A DNA stretch of 64,000 nt from Parasponia andersonii (GCA_002914805.1 JXTB01000207.1:491325-555324), one strand, 5' to 3'. Shown: positions 24,539 through 36,731, counted from the stretch's first letter. The notes: generated by a model from the sequence alone, not told the origin. Translations and numbers: made by a program.

Positions 24539-27060
24539 CTATTGCACTCCACTCCATTTAGCCCAATCTACAAACTGCATACCACCGTAAATGTTGTTGG
24601 CGAAGCGTACGCCTACAGTGAAGGCCATTGCAACTGGTGGTACCTGCTTTGCCAAAGGTGATGCCTCAACCAGCCGTTCGAGTCCATTTATGATTTGATA
24701 ACGTGTGTTGGACGACACAGCAAGAAAAACACCTGAATAAAGGGCAATCCGATAAGCGAAACAAATTGAGGGATAGGATCAAATGAGAGGTTCTTCTTCT
24801 CCTCTTTCTCTTAAGTAAGAAAATGTAAAATTGATTTTCATGTCACAATTTATATAGCCTAAAAGGAAAGGACAACCTTTAGCCTGATATGCCATTGAAA
24901 GGTGATGTAGTGAAGTAATGAACAAAGCAAACTAAGAGGAGGTGGGCTTGCATTGAACAGATTTGTACAAACACTAACGAGTAATACATACCCCAAAGTG
25001 CAGCACTTCCGAGGAGGGGAGGCACAGGTATATCCTCTTCTGATTTCTTTATGCTCCTGAGAACACATGAAAACTTCAATCACGATGGTACAGTGATTTT
25101 TAAAATTTTTTTTTTTTTCCAACAACCTAGTTATGAACTTTAAAGAACGAGAAAAAAAAAACAAAAACAAAAAAAACCGAAGTATTTATCCAGTATCACG
25201 TTCTATAGTATTCCCTGCAGATTGCACTTCTAATGAACAAATGAGTAAGAGAGAGCTAATTTGAGATAACATAATACAATTAAAAATCATGTATACATCT
25301 GTTCTCTAATTCTAAATAAGTCCTAAGTTCGAATGATTACTAAATTAAAAAAAAAAAAGGCATGTAGACCAATACAAAGAAATAAGGAACATAGGCTGAA
25401 AGCATACCGTTTAGCATTCATGATCATATTTGCAATGCCTTGGCCAATAAGACCACATCCAAACCCAACTGATCCATACAACATTCCCTGGAATAAAAAG
25501 GTGCCAAATAATTGAATCAGGAACAACACACTATTAGCAGACCCTAATATGACCATTCACAGAAATAAATAAGACAAGGTACAGAACTTAAGAAAAAAAT
25601 AAAAAATAAAAACCTATTTGGACAGAAAGACTCATGAAGCAGAATATACAAAGAGAGTCAAAGACAACAGGAAAACTACCAAGACAAATAATCTAGAAGT
25701 CTATTAACTAGTTTCAGTTGCCCATCCTAAGAATATGGATAAACTAGTAAAACATGGTACCTTATAAAAGTATGTGGCAACCCGTTGCTTCGCCGTAAAT
25801 TTACATCCTGGCCTTTCAGCTTCAAAGACACTGCACAGGAGGGAATAGTTTGCTGTGAATAAATTACTCGAGGACACTTGAAGCTTCACATATGAACAAT
25901 TACTTGAAGAGGTAAATAGCAGGATTATATCTAAGGGACCAAAAGAGATGAAAACATAGAAGAATGAAGAAAATTCCTGTCTTAAGAATAATTCATAATT
26001 ATATTGAATGACATAAAGTAAAGGAAAATATCAGTGACAGTGAGTTTAATAAGGGTAAAATTCCGGTGACAGTTTGGAAGAGGCATACACAAGTCACAAG
26101 TTTTGTTCAACATTTGGTATTATAGACAGCGTCTCAGTGATTCACGACTTTGACGAAATTTCCATCCATAAAAGCAACTTGTGGTTTAACGAACCACAGC
26201 GGAAAAAAAAAAATCAACATAGTTGGGCACTTGTTCCTTGCATGAGCTCTTCCTATATGCATGAAAAACATGCAACCACAGACTTCTCTAGATGATAAAT
26301 CATCCAATTAATCTCAAAACTGTACCAAATGAGGCTAACCTGCTAGGAAGTGCCCTGGAAGCCTGTTGTATGCGTCCAAATAAACCCTTCGACACGGATG
26401 GCTTCCCTATTCGAGCATAGGGCGCTAACATACCAACCAAAGCAATATCAACAACCACACCGACCAAAAGATCGGCAGCATACAACTCAAATTCTGCCCA
26501 GAAATCCTTTCCCCTTTTCTGGACTTCCGCAAATGTTGCACAACAAGAATCTATCACTACCTAAATTGCACCAAACCAATAAAAACTTCTTTAAACATTC
26601 AACATACAGAAACCCCTAAATCCAAAAAGCTCCAAATTTCAATCGTAAATGCAAAATTCAAAAACCGATGACATAACATAAACAAGCCACACAGGCAGTA
26701 CTACGGTTCAAATTTTAGTTGAAATGGGTCGCATATTTTATAAAGGTCCCAGCTCAATGAAGTGAATTAGTGCACAACAATTCAATTAGCGTGTTATAAA
26801 ATAAAAATTACCAAGAACAAACCTCTGTCCCAACTTTAAACAGAAAGGAAGGATCGGCCAGCATTCGATCCCGTAACATAGAGCAGTGCCTCATGAGAAA
26901 GCCCAACGGCCAAACTGATCCCTGCCAAACCAATTGAGGCATTAAGAAAAGCCACATTACTTAATACATACAAAACTTTCATTTCTGAGCTTAATTAACA
27001 GAATTTTAAGCTGTGTTTGGCTCCTATAGTTCAAGAGAATCAAAGTAATGAAGCTAAACT

Positions 27061-27104
<44 letters not shown>

Positions 27105-27713
27105 AAGAAGATCATATAATAATGAAAGCATAAGTATCACAATATGTAAGCGAAAATGGGTGTAAAACAGTCCACATTTCACCTGCAAATCCAAGTAGCG
27201 GAGAAGAAATGCTTTCCGAATTCCGGTTGACTTGGCGGCCTCAACCATGTCCGAAGGAAGCTTCAGTCCCCGACCTTCCGCGTCCTTCATCACCTCCTCG
27301 AACTTCATTATCGGCCCAAACTCCTCTTCCTCTGCACCACCATCACCATCGTCACCACCTCCACCTCCTCCTCCTCCTCCGCCATCGCCGCCGTTAGAAT
27401 CCCCACCATCATCATCACCACCACCACCACCGCCATCGCCGTAATCGTAATCATTTCTCGGCTCGGAAAACCTGGTCTCGTCAACGATCGTCTTCGCGAC
27501 GGGCCCTGATTCCGCGCACTTGGTACCAAATCGACGGTTCTCGATCGACGAAAACTGGCGCGAAGCTACCACGTTCAATGGCTCCCTCGGGCACTGGAAA
27601 ACCCTAACTTCGACGGCGAGGTTGTTGTGGCCGCATTGCCTGGCCGAAACGTCGCCGTATAAGAGGTTCGACGACGGCGACGGTATGAATCTGGGCGCGG
27701 CACAAAACGACAT
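24539..27713 (-). CDS. RER1: RETICULATA-RELATED (DUF3411) chloroplast envelope protein, 7 exons
   Basis: Exons on the minus strand: 27713-27183, 26921-26823, 26560-26340, 25830-25761, 25487-25408, 25056-24992, 24732-24539. They sum to 1260 nt with all junctions in frame: 419 residues, stop TAG at 24541-24539. Residues 1 to about 65 look like a plastid transit peptide (Ser/Arg/Ala-rich, few acids). Residues 88-126 form a Gly/Asp-rich low-complexity linker. From about residue 130 the DUF3411 domain follows (FGPIMKFEEVMKDAEGRG, KAFLLRYLDLQ, GLIGQGIANMIMNAKR, AALWGVFLAVSSNTRYQIING), with several hydrophobic membrane-type segments. The family is plastid-envelope located, and Arabidopsis mutants show reticulate or pale leaves. 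The molecular activity is unknown. The ATG at 27713 is the first after an in-frame upstream stop. RER1 is chosen over other members because in Arabidopsis RER1 neighbours the alpha-adaptin genes, as here. The family call is firmer than the member call. Confidence 0.93.
27060..27104. repeat. CA/TA microsatellite in intron 1 of the RETICULATA-related gene
   Basis: About 12 CA units followed by about 10 TA units between exon 1 (ends 27183) and exon 2 (starts 26921). A longer read-through of exon 1 into this repeat is an artefact: the GT donor directly follows the codons for LDLQ. Confidence 0.9.
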
Positions 27714-27933
27714 GTCGTTTTCGGACGGCGGCGTTAGGTGTTGGTGTCGTTTGTTGGTACGGACGGACTATAAGAAGACTGCCCGAAAAGTGAGCTTCGA
27801 GTGTAATGGCGTGAGGAGAGTAGCACTGAAGTGGAGAGCGTGAAGGAGGGGTTTAGCTAGATGCGGTGCGGTCCACGGTAGTCTTACTGACATGTTGGGA
27901 TTTTATTGGGTAAGGAAAAGGCCAAAAAATGGT

Positions 27934-27938
27934 AAAAA
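27934..27938 (-). terminator. RNA polymerase III T-run terminator of the tRNA-Ser gene
   Basis: Five T residues on the minus strand, starting 8 nt past the tRNA 3' end. A second run of six follows at 27924-27929. Confidence 0.75.
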
Positions 27939-27946
27939 GTATTCAA

Positions 27947-28028
27947 CGTCGCCTGAGAGATTCGAACTCTCGCGGGGAAACCCCATGTACTTAGCAGGCA
28001 CACGCCTTAACCACTCGGCCAAAGCGAC
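27947..28028 (-). tRNA. tRNA-Ser (anticodon GCU)
   Basis: The minus strand starts GTCGCTTTGGCCGAGTGGTT, with the A box TGGCCGAGTGGTTAAGGCG. The anticodon loop is CTGCTAA with anticodon GCT. There is a long variable arm (GGGGTTTCCCC type), the B box AGTTCGAATCT and the 3' end AGGCGAC plus discriminator G at 27947. The acceptor stem GTCGCTT pairs with the 3' strand. The long variable arm and G73 are serine tRNA identity features. No intron is present. It is the nuclear cytosolic type and lies divergent to nothing, about 230 bp upstream of the RETICULATA-related gene. Confidence 0.96.
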
Positions 28029-28095
28029 ATTTGCTTTGATGCTGGTTCAAATGCTTATAATTTCTTTTTAAAGCACCTAATAATAAATGGATGAA

Positions 28096-28455
28096 TTGCA
28101 AAAAAAAAATATATATTCTAAGGTTTGGATATTCTATAATTTAAATCCTTAAATTTGAACTCTACAAAATAATACTCTACTATTAAGAATTTCTGAAAAT
28201 AGATACGTTAGATTGACTTTTTGAATAACTTTAACTACTAAAAAATAATAATATAATCAAAATTAAGGATAATAAGAAGGATTAATCCAATTTTAATAAA
28301 GAATATTGTTGTATTTTTTGTTACTAAAAATAGTCAAAAAAATCAATTTAGGGTATTAATTTTCGCAAATTCTTAATCTCGGATTATTTACAGAATACAA
28401 ACCTCATGGTTCAAATTGCAGAATACCCAAATCTTAAGGTATTTTTTTTGTAGTT
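28096..28455. mobile_element. MITE-like inverted-repeat element
   Basis: The left end contains AAAAAAAATATATATTCTAA, GGTTTGGATATTCTATAATT and TAAATCC. The reverse complement of the right end contains ACAAAAAAAATACCTTAAGA, TTTGGGTATTCTGCAATTTG and AACC. The ends therefore match as diverged inverted repeats over about 55 bp. The interior is AT-rich without coding sequence. A shorter related stretch (AAAATACTCTAAAGTTTG) lies at about 28574. The rest of 28456-28740 shows nothing else. Confidence 0.6.
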
Positions 28456-28740
28456 TTTTCTAAAATTTTTTTATAAGGACGAATTAAAAGATGCTAGAAT
28501 ATGAGAAAAGAGAAAGTTAACAGGGAAAATGAGAAGAGAAAAATAATAAATAGACAAATGGGTTAATGACACCAAAATACTCTAAAGTTTGTTTTTTTAT
28601 TTAAATGCATAAATATAAATTCAGTTTTGAGTTTTGTAAAATAATATTATGACATTTGACATCTCTACAAAATTATACTTTGTGATGTCCAATTTGGTGA
28701 TTCTAACGGTAGAAAGACAAACTATCTATTTTACACATAC

Positions 28741-29271
28741 CTGGCCTTACCCATGGCATAATGCAAACTATGGCACATGGATTTGGGTATGATCCCAAAG
28801 CGAATGTGGATACAAGTATGTCCACATTCTGAGAGTAGGGACTTAGTTTAGGTATTCTCAGAGCTCAGGTTTACACGCTGGGAACTGATGAATATTATAG
28901 CAGACAGGTCTCATTCTTTTGATTGGAACGGGGTGTACTGCAAAGGTGTTTGTTATTGGCTTAACAGAGATGGAGAAACCAAGTCCGAAGAGAAATTTCA
29001 CGCCATACCACTGCCAAATGAGACCAGGATTTGCCCATATTGTCTCTTAACGAGACTTGTAGTGTGGAATGAATCAATTGTCTTCTTTTTCCGTCCGCCA
29101 AGCTTTTTAGAACCTCTGGAAATGTGGATGATGGTTCACAACTCTGCTGCTGCTGCGGCTGCTGGTGCTGATGGTTCACATCTCAAAACTGGGCCACTTT
29201 TACCCATTCAGTTGCCCTTGGGGTTTTGGAAAGATGATGAGCTCTTAGCAGAAACTACAGAGGCGCACTGA
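28741..29271 (+). pseudogene. F-box-associated (FBA-type) domain fragment, frameshifted
   Basis: The largest open part (28888-29271, 127 residues) has marks of the F-box-associated interaction domain: GVYCKGVCYWLNRDGE, then KFHAIPLPNE, then a WNESIVFFFRP strand, LEMWMMVH and LLPIQLPLGFWKDDELL. Just upstream, other frames still encode AHGFGYDPKANVD and ILRAQVYTLGTDEYYSRQ, typical of the same domain (GFGYDP..., RAEVYTLGTDSWR). They are interrupted by stops at about 28827 and a frameshift at about 28900. No F-box motif is found upstream. In intact genes the domain helps SCF ubiquitin ligases select substrates. This copy is 5'-truncated and broken. An Ala run after the domain core (28st AAAAAA block near 29147-29163) is a local insertion. 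Confidence 0.75.
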
Positions 29272-30343
29272 TTGAACAATAGACGAATGCTATCTACTGT
29301 TATGTTCTTATTACTTCTTCTTGTTGTGTTGTTATCTGTTTTTGCTTGCGTATTACGTGAAAATAGTATCATATATTTCAATTGTTTGGAATTTAAACAC
29401 ATAAAAATCACTGTTTCCTTGAATGCTATGTGTGGCCCACTTCAAACGTACTTTTTTTTTTTTTTTTTAATAATAAAACTATTGTTATTTTGCACTGTTT
29501 CAGTTTCTCATTTCTTCGGTTTATTTCGATTAGATTTCTCCTGATTAATTGATTAATTTATTTGTGTTAAATTTTAATATACTAATTGAATAATAGCAAT
29601 TTATATGTTACAATGTTAAAAATTTGTTACCAAAATACACCTAGCATCATTTTTTTAGTCGGTAAGTAATAAATGATGTGTTGCCGTTAAAACTTAGCTG
29701 GTTAAGAAAAAGTGCAATAACTCTCCTCTCCTACTCTACCGTTCCGTTTATGGTGGTTATTGCTACTAATTATTAAATGTGGCTCCTATTCTCTGAATGG
29801 TATTTCGCATGTATTTTTGCCATCACCTCTATATAATGACGCACTCATCTTCTGCTAATTACCTTAAAATATCCCTCATATTTCCATATATTCAGATCCC
29901 TCCCACTTAACAATCATAGTCCGTAAAAAGCCAGATTTGATTAGATTAATCCTAGAATAAAAAATATTATTCTACGAACCAGAAAAGAGTGCTTGGAAAT
30001 CAATTGGATTTACTATAGATTGAGAAATCGAGTAAAAGGCCCAGCATTTAGATGATTTCATTAATGAAAAAAGTTTCCTATATGACTCGGTGAAATGTCG
30101 AGGACGATATGCTTTCTCGGTGACAACTTCAAAATCAAAGCTTCGTACCTCAATTTTCTTCAATAATTTGATTGTTAAGAAAACATTTGTAAAAATTTAT
30201 TTGCAAATAAAAAATGTTACTTATTAAAGGGTGTTGTAATTATTCAAACCATGACCTTCAACTTCTTCTCTTGTAGTCGTTCTTCGGCTCGGTGATTCAG
30301 TTTTCGTCAAGTTCTTTATGCCATATTTCTTTTCCTTTGATGG
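29272..30343. other. Intergenic DNA, no confident gene
   Basis: Contains a long poly-T (29452-29468) and AT-rich DNA. The 63-residue minus ORF at 29972-30163 has mixed composition but no family I recognise. The sequence continues across the retrotransposon insertion at 30344. Confidence 0.4.
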
Positions 30344-30348
30344 TTTCC

Positions 30349-30853
30349 TGTTAAATGTACATAATGGATTAATAAACCAAATATAATCACAGAATTTATC
30401 ATGCCAAATTATCAGGAAAAGATTTTTTGAGAGAAACCTGTGACTAACCTGAATCTATTGAGTTTGATAGCAAAAGATGCGATCACGTAAGCGGAAGCGA
30501 TTAACTAATTAGAACCTGAGGGTAAAAGGTCTTCCATAGCCAGAATACTCTATGTATACTTAATAGGTACTCTCTCTATTGATGGAGGTAGAAGAAAAGA
30601 GCACACGATCTATTTTGGCTTGGGGACCAAAACCCTATAATTTTATCATTGTATACTAGCCACCAATAGAGATCCCATCAATCCTTATTAGACAAGGATT
30701 AAGTAACCACACATTACAGAGTCCATACTAAATATGTAATTTCCCGAGCCATCAATTAGATCACTTAATGGCCCCACTTAATTAGACAGCCCTAATATAT
30801 AATTGTTATAAAAAAATGTGGCCCACAATAGGCTATACGTGTATAACCTAACA
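30349..30853 (-). repeat. Copia left LTR (3' LTR in element sense)
   Basis: Starts TGTTAAATGTACATAATGG and ends ATAACCTAACA, giving TG..CA termini. It aligns end to end with 36227-36731, with substitutions spread along the length. Confidence 0.93.
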
Positions 30854-32249
30854 ATCTCTCACTTGGGCAACACGAGTTTTTCCTGAGACAATTATATAAT
30901 GAAAACTTGAGTGCGCACTTTATTGCTGTCTGTTAAAAAATTACTCCTTAAGACAATCTGAACCATCTTGTATATCAACATGAATCCAAAGCGGCTTTTA
31001 TTGCACTTAGGTAGGCAACTAAACCCATCAATGATTACCAAATCAATACACGCAATGACACAGATCAAGTATAGATGTGTGGCATGGAAATTACACGAAA
31101 AGTGACCTTACATGCCTATTTTCATTTGGTCCTACTTTAAACTGAAATGAAATCAACCTTAGTCTTTCCTCTTAATGCATTACCGCAAACTTTATGCTTA
31201 AACCGCAGTAAGAAAGATTTTAATATGATAAATATCATATATGAATTCAGAGTTTACAAAAAATCCATCGATCATATCCTACAGAAATTAAATAAGGAAT
31301 AAGTGTCACTAATGAACATTTAGACCAAACTACAAACTTTCACTGAAACTGCACATCTTTAAAATATAACACCATTATGAGCAATATGCTCATGAAAGTA
31401 CCTTAGGCGACAAACCTTTGGTGAGTGGCTACTATCATGGAGTTTATACTTACATGTTCCTTAGACACTTGTTAACTTTGAATACTTTATTTTAATAACA
31501 GATAACTTAAAGTCTATGTGCTTTGACTTCAAGAGTTTCTGTTGTTATCAAAATACAACAATGCGGCTTAATTATCATAATAATTCCTTAGTGGTCTTTT
31601 AAAAAACTATCAACCACAGTTTATAGCCTGGTGATAAAGTTCTACAGTTATATTCCATAAATCAATGCCTTATAAAAAGATATATATACTTTGCTCCGTA
31701 GTGAAAAAGCTGTGAGTATTTATTTAACACTCTTCCAAATAGCTCCTCCATTTAGCAAATATATATAATCAGAAGTGGATCTTTAACTATATAGGCATCC
31801 AACAAAATCAGAATTAGAATACCAAATGATCTCTGAAATTTCTCCGATTTCTGATAAGTGAGCATATAAACTAATGTTCTCTCTAAATGCTGCATAACCT
31901 ATTTTGCTGCTACTTAATGATCCACATGAGAGTTATTAATATCTGCCTAATAATCCTGAATATATATAAGATTCCCTATTACCAATGCATAAGAGAATTT
32001 CTATATTTCCTTAATTTCAATATCATTATGGGCACTGATTGAGATTGTATTTATCACCCTTAGCTAATGGGCGTATCTCCTAAAACATAATCCTTATCGA
32101 TATAGATCTTTTGTGATATCCTAAAAGATACGTCAGGAACGCTCTCAATGTATCTGTATTCCTTAGCACAAAAGAGACGTCCCCAAGAACTTTCACATCA
32201 ATATCCTTCGATAGAAATTTCTTAGTTTTGTACAACAAGCCTATATCAT

Positions 32250-32630
32250 TGCTAGCCAAAAGATGTCATTGACATACAAAATCAGGAAGATAAACTTGCT
32301 CCTACTGAACTTGTGATATATAAGACTATCAAGTAAATTTTTCTCAAAACCAAACGAGAAAATAACTAGATGGATTCTATAATATCTTAACGGGAAATTG
32401 ATAGTCTTTAAATTCACCTAATATAACTCCAGAATTTGATAAACTACTAGTGTCAAAATTATCTTGAAAGAGTCTTTCATTAAAATTAGAAAGAAAGTCT
32501 CTTTATAAATAATGCCTACCTTTAGAGCGAAACCATTGGAACTAGACGAACCTAAATGTCGACAAGATCTTAAACGTCATTGTCCTTTATGGATTTCATC
32601 TCATTCTTTATGACATTAATCCACATTGAG
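32250..32630 (-). pseudogene. Copia reverse transcriptase remnant
   Basis: On the minus strand, WINVIKNEMKSIKDNDV corresponds to the start of copia RT, and IYHKFSRSKFIFLILYVNDI to its catalytic region, where active elements have YVDD: the first Asp is replaced by Asn. A frameshift directly after the motif moves LASNDIGL into another frame. The distance between the two motifs is much shorter than in intact elements, so an internal deletion is also present. Confidence 0.85.
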
Positions 32631-35600
32631 AGTTAGAGTGTTGTTTTAGCTTGAGTGAAAATAATTAGATCATTTTTTACTCCCATATCAAATACATGTT
32701 CTAGTGGATTTCCTTCATGTCATTTTCTTTTAAGGTTGATGAGTTTGCTCTGTTAGAAGTTGCTGAATATTCTCTTGATCTGAATTTGTATCTTGAATAA
32801 TGTCAGGTATAAAAGCCTGAAACCTGAACATTTTCAATTGTAACTGAAGGAAGAGAAATGAATTCCTTCTTAAAGACAATATTCTAAACCTTTTCTCTCC
32901 CCAAACTTAACATCCTCAAGTAATTTATATTTTCCCATTTTGAAAAGGATTTATAAGAGGTATTATAAAAATAAATCCTCTTAACTTTTCAAAGTACTGA
33001 ATGAAATAGTAGCTAAAATTCTTAAGTCCAATCACTTTTCATATGGCCTATATAGCCTAACCTTAGTTGGACAACTCCAGACATGCAAGTACCTAATGCT
33101 ACGCTTCTTACCCGTCCATAGTGCATATGAGGTTTTAGCTACATCTTTAGTGGAAGCTTTGTTTGGTATGTATACTGCAGTTCTTAGGTGTCTTTTCTAG
33201 AGTGATGTTAGATAAAGAAGAATGATTAAAAACACTTTTTACCATGTCCTTATGTTTGCTTTATTGTCACTGAGTAATACTATTTATACTAGGTTTCCCT
33301 GGTGTTTCGTATTATCGGATGATTCTGTATGTCTCTAGGAACTAAGTGAAGGGCTCTAGACTTTGTTAACTTTATCCGTCTTACTTACCATAGTATGCAT
33401 TATGATTAGATTTGACAACTTTAATTTTCTAGCTCAGTTGAATTTCAACTTGGGCATTGAAAAAACTTAGACACATCCAAAAATTGAGACTTCTCATAAA
33501 CCAAAATAAGTACCCTTAATGAGAATAATTGTCTATGAACATAATGTAATACTGTTGGCCATTCCAGATTACTGTATGGAATAGTATGCATATATCAGTA
33601 TAGATTAGCTCTAAGACGTCAAAACTCTTGTTGATACCTAATTTCCTTATGTTTGTCTGTATTCCTTAATATACTTAACACAGATTTTAAAGTCTGTTAA
33701 GTTAAGTAAGTTAAGAATTTCATCTAACACAATGCTATTAATTCTCTATTAAGAGATATATAAAAAAAAACTTGTGTCATACTATAGAGAAATTCTTTTA
33801 ATTGACTTGTACTTTTGTATCATATTTCTTAATATGCAAGATTAACTTGATGAGGTAATTATTTTAAATTTATAAAGCTTATCAATCAAAGAACTAGTAG
33901 CAAGAATTTGAATCTTGAAAGAAACTAAATTGAACTATTTCTGAATAAACAAGGATGACTATATTTGTTCACGTCAGAAATAGAATATTTTAAAAGTCTC
34001 TTCCAAATCCAAAATTTAACCAATTTTTAATTATAATCTAAATAACTTTATATAGCCTCCACTGAAGTTGTGTTACCATTATCCAACAGATGAATCTTTC
34101 ATCGTCAATTTGCAACTGGCTTCATAAACAATCTTGCATGAACACACTTATGTGAATAGTAGGATCTGTATCTATTCACTAAGTGCATTAGGGTACAAGA
34201 GCTAAATTAACTTTATGACAAACAAAATTAAGAAGTATACCCTTCTTTATACGCTAAAAGGCATGATTGGGACAATGAACCTTATACATCCAGCCTTTTG
34301 CAAAAGAAATAGACAAATTCCTTATTTTGTTTCCTTTTGCACTTTATATTGTAAGACATAACTACAGCTTCCTTATCTTTATTCTTTTTCCTTATCTTAT
34401 CTTATCTTGAGAAGTACATGCTAAGTGAGCACTTTCAATCTTTTCTCGCTTCAACCTATCTTCTTTTTGCACACTATAAGAAATAATCTCAAAAGAGATC
34501 ATTTGTACTTAAGGGTGTTGCAACTTTGCTTAACTAATTTGTGCAAGAAGAGAGATAGAGACCGAATACATGAGCAAGTCTTTTCAACTACTCTAACTTA
34601 AGTGCCTTTAGTTTAGAAGCAAGATTAGACATTTGCATAATGTACTCCCTTATGTCCCTTAATTCTTATACTGAATTGATACGAGGTTTCAAAAAAAAAA
34701 TGGTACTCATTTCGACCTCTTCGTTTTCAATAAAACGATCTGTAATTGCATTAAGAAACAACTTAGTGTTTACCTCCTCAGGTATAGCTCCCCTTATGGT
34801 TTCTGTAATAGAGTGTTGAATGACCATGAGACTTATGCAATTAGAATGAATTTACTACTCAAAATTCTTCTTTACCAACTGAAGAACTTTAAACTATAAG
34901 AGCAGCAGGATGTTCTGTCCGGAGCATAAGGTCAAGAACAATGCAACTGAGTACATTGTGCTCATTCTATTTCTTAAGATTTGTGTTATTAAACATAAAT
35001 ATTAGACTTAGTAAAGGCAGATATATATTAAACAGAAACTCAACAGAGAACAAAAATAGAAAATAACTGCTCACATTAATATCATGTCATAAACTGAGCA
35101 TAGAAAAAGATATACTAGCATGACATACAATAAATAAACATATAAGGTGGACTTTCATCACAAGATACCCTAAACAACATCAATAAGCCTTCCTTTAGGC
35201 TGACTTATTAACTTATAAGTGGTACTCTTCAGTGAAATAATCAAATATTAATCGTAAATCCTGTCAGACAATAAATCTTCCTTTGGGCCAATTTACTGTC
35301 CACATGGAAACTTAATAACCATCACATATCTATTACCACAGGTATATTCATTATTCGGCCAAATGATCACCTTCCTTTGGGCCGGTAATTATTCGCATGA
35401 ATAATAAACACACAATCATTTTAATATTTCAAAATAAATAAATTTACACAATAGAGGTTACTTTGGCAACATGTTGTTTCAACTCATCTATTTCAAAATA
35501 TTTAAACTAATAGTGCAAAGAAAATAATAACCAAAGTGCTCAGAATATTAAACTGAAAATTTCAATGCACAAATTCTTATGGATAACTGACTGAGTTTTA

Positions 35601-35811
35601 AGCACTTTTATCAACTCTTTAAAGCCAAATAGAGTTTTCAACGGATAAAGTGTAGGTCGTACTGAAGCTGGGTTAAGAGAACAAAACTGATTGGTTAAGT
35701 TTCAAGTTAGAACTCTTTGAATTGAATCGTTTCGACTCAATTTTACCAAAAACCGAGACCGTATACCTCAATTAGGCCAAAAAATGACTTAAATTTTTTT
35801 TTTTTTCTGAA

Positions 35812-35962
35812 CCCAGGTGGTGGCGCTGCGGTGCCAGTTGTGTGGCACCGCGACGCCACTGCGGCTTGAGTGTGGCGCTGCAGCACCATTGATTGGCGCC
35901 ATTGTGCTAGCTCTTCATTCTGGGCATCGCAGCGCCACAATGTAGCACCGCAGCACCAAGTT
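35812..35962. repeat. GC-rich cluster of GTGGCGCTGC/GCAGCGCCAC motifs in the copia leader
   Basis: Short motifs such as GGTGGCGCTGCGGTGCC, GTGTGGCACCGC, GTGTGGCGCTGCAGCACC and ATCGCAGCGCCAC recur in both orientations within 150 bp, in an otherwise AT-rich element. They lie about 270 bp inside the primer binding site, so on the transcribed strand they fall in the leader or start of gag. The function is unknown. Confidence 0.75.
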
Positions 35963-36210
35963 GCGGCCTTAGTGTATATTACCCGATTTTAAAATTGGGT
36001 AACTCAAACCTGATGCGATTTTTCGCTCTAATCTGCAAACTTTATAACCCAAAACTCAGAATTCAACCCTCAAACATTCAATATCTCAACAAAATTATGA
36101 AAAATTCATCAATTATACATGTTATATCTAAATCCTAGAAAACCATATAGGTAAAGATATCACAAATTAGAGACATGTATGATTATCCTAAGCAATTTAA
36201 TATGATATTC

Positions 36211-36224
36211 TGCTCATGATACCA
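36211..36224 (-). other. Copia primer binding site
   Basis: TGGTATCATGAGCA on the minus strand, two bases inside the 5' LTR edge. It matches the TGGTATCAGAGC-type site complementary to the initiator methionine tRNA. Confidence 0.85.
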
Positions 36225-36226
36225 CT

Positions 36227-36731
36227 TATTAGATGTACATAATTGATTAATAAACTAAATATAATCCCAGAATCTATCATGCCAAATTGTCAGGAAAAAA
36301 TTTGTTGAGAGAAACCCGTGACTAACTTGAATCCATTGAGTTTGACAGCAAAGGATGTGATCACGTAAGCGGAAGCGATTAACTGATTAGAGACTGAGGG
36401 TAGAAGGTCTTCCACAGCTTGAATACTCTATGTATGCTCAATGAGTACTCTCTCTATTGATGGAGGTAGAGGAGAAGAGCACACGATCTATTTTAACTTG
36501 GGGACAAAAACCCTATTGTTATGTCCTTATATACTAGCCACCAATAGAGATCTCATCAATCCTTATTGGACTAGGATTAGGTAACCACACATTACAGAGT
36601 CCATACTAAATAGGTAATTTCCTGAGCTCTTAATTAGATCACTTAATGGCCCCACTTAATTAGACAGCCCTAATATATAATTATTATAAAACACTGTGAC
36701 CCACAATAGGTTATACGTGTATAACCTAACA
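36227..36731 (-). repeat. Copia right LTR (5' LTR in element sense)
   Basis: Direct partner of 30349-30853, same length. Its inner terminal dinucleotide is TA where the left LTR has TG, a later mutation. Confidence 0.93.

Larger units (their letters stand above)
30349..36731 (-). mobile_element. Ty1/copia LTR retrotransposon, structurally complete, coding regions decayed
   Basis: The two LTRs are 505 bp each (30349-30853 and 36227-36731) in direct orientation, with the target duplication TTTCC on both sides (30344-30348 and 36732-36736). On the minus strand the right LTR is the 5' LTR. It is followed by a primer binding site TGGTATCATGAGCA (36224-36211), matching the initiator-tRNA-Met type used by plant copia elements. 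A purine-rich tract (AAGTGAGAGATT) abuts the left LTR. Decayed reading frames follow copia order: a gag zinc-knuckle-like stretch (about 34330-34250), the RT start WINVIKNEMKSIKDNDV (about 32625-32570) and the RT core FIFLILYVNDI (about 32315-32260). Stops and frameshifts are throughout, so it cannot move by itself. The LTRs differ at many positions, so insertion was not recent. Confidence 0.93.

Noticed and set aside
27060-27182. Extension of RETICULATA-related exon 1 into YIYIYVCVCV
   Set aside because: It is intron: a GT donor follows LDLQ, and the next exon continues the domain in frame.
27209-27843. Plus-strand Pro/His-rich ORFs opposite RETICULATA-related exon 1
   Set aside because: Shadows of the Gly/Asp-rich repeat. 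The minus frame splices correctly into six further exons.
35140-35410. Regular CCTTCCTTTGGGCC-type phrases that first suggested a spaced repeat array
   Set aside because: Three or four loose, unequally spaced copies inside the copia element; not a CRISPR-like array and not expected in a plant nuclear genome.
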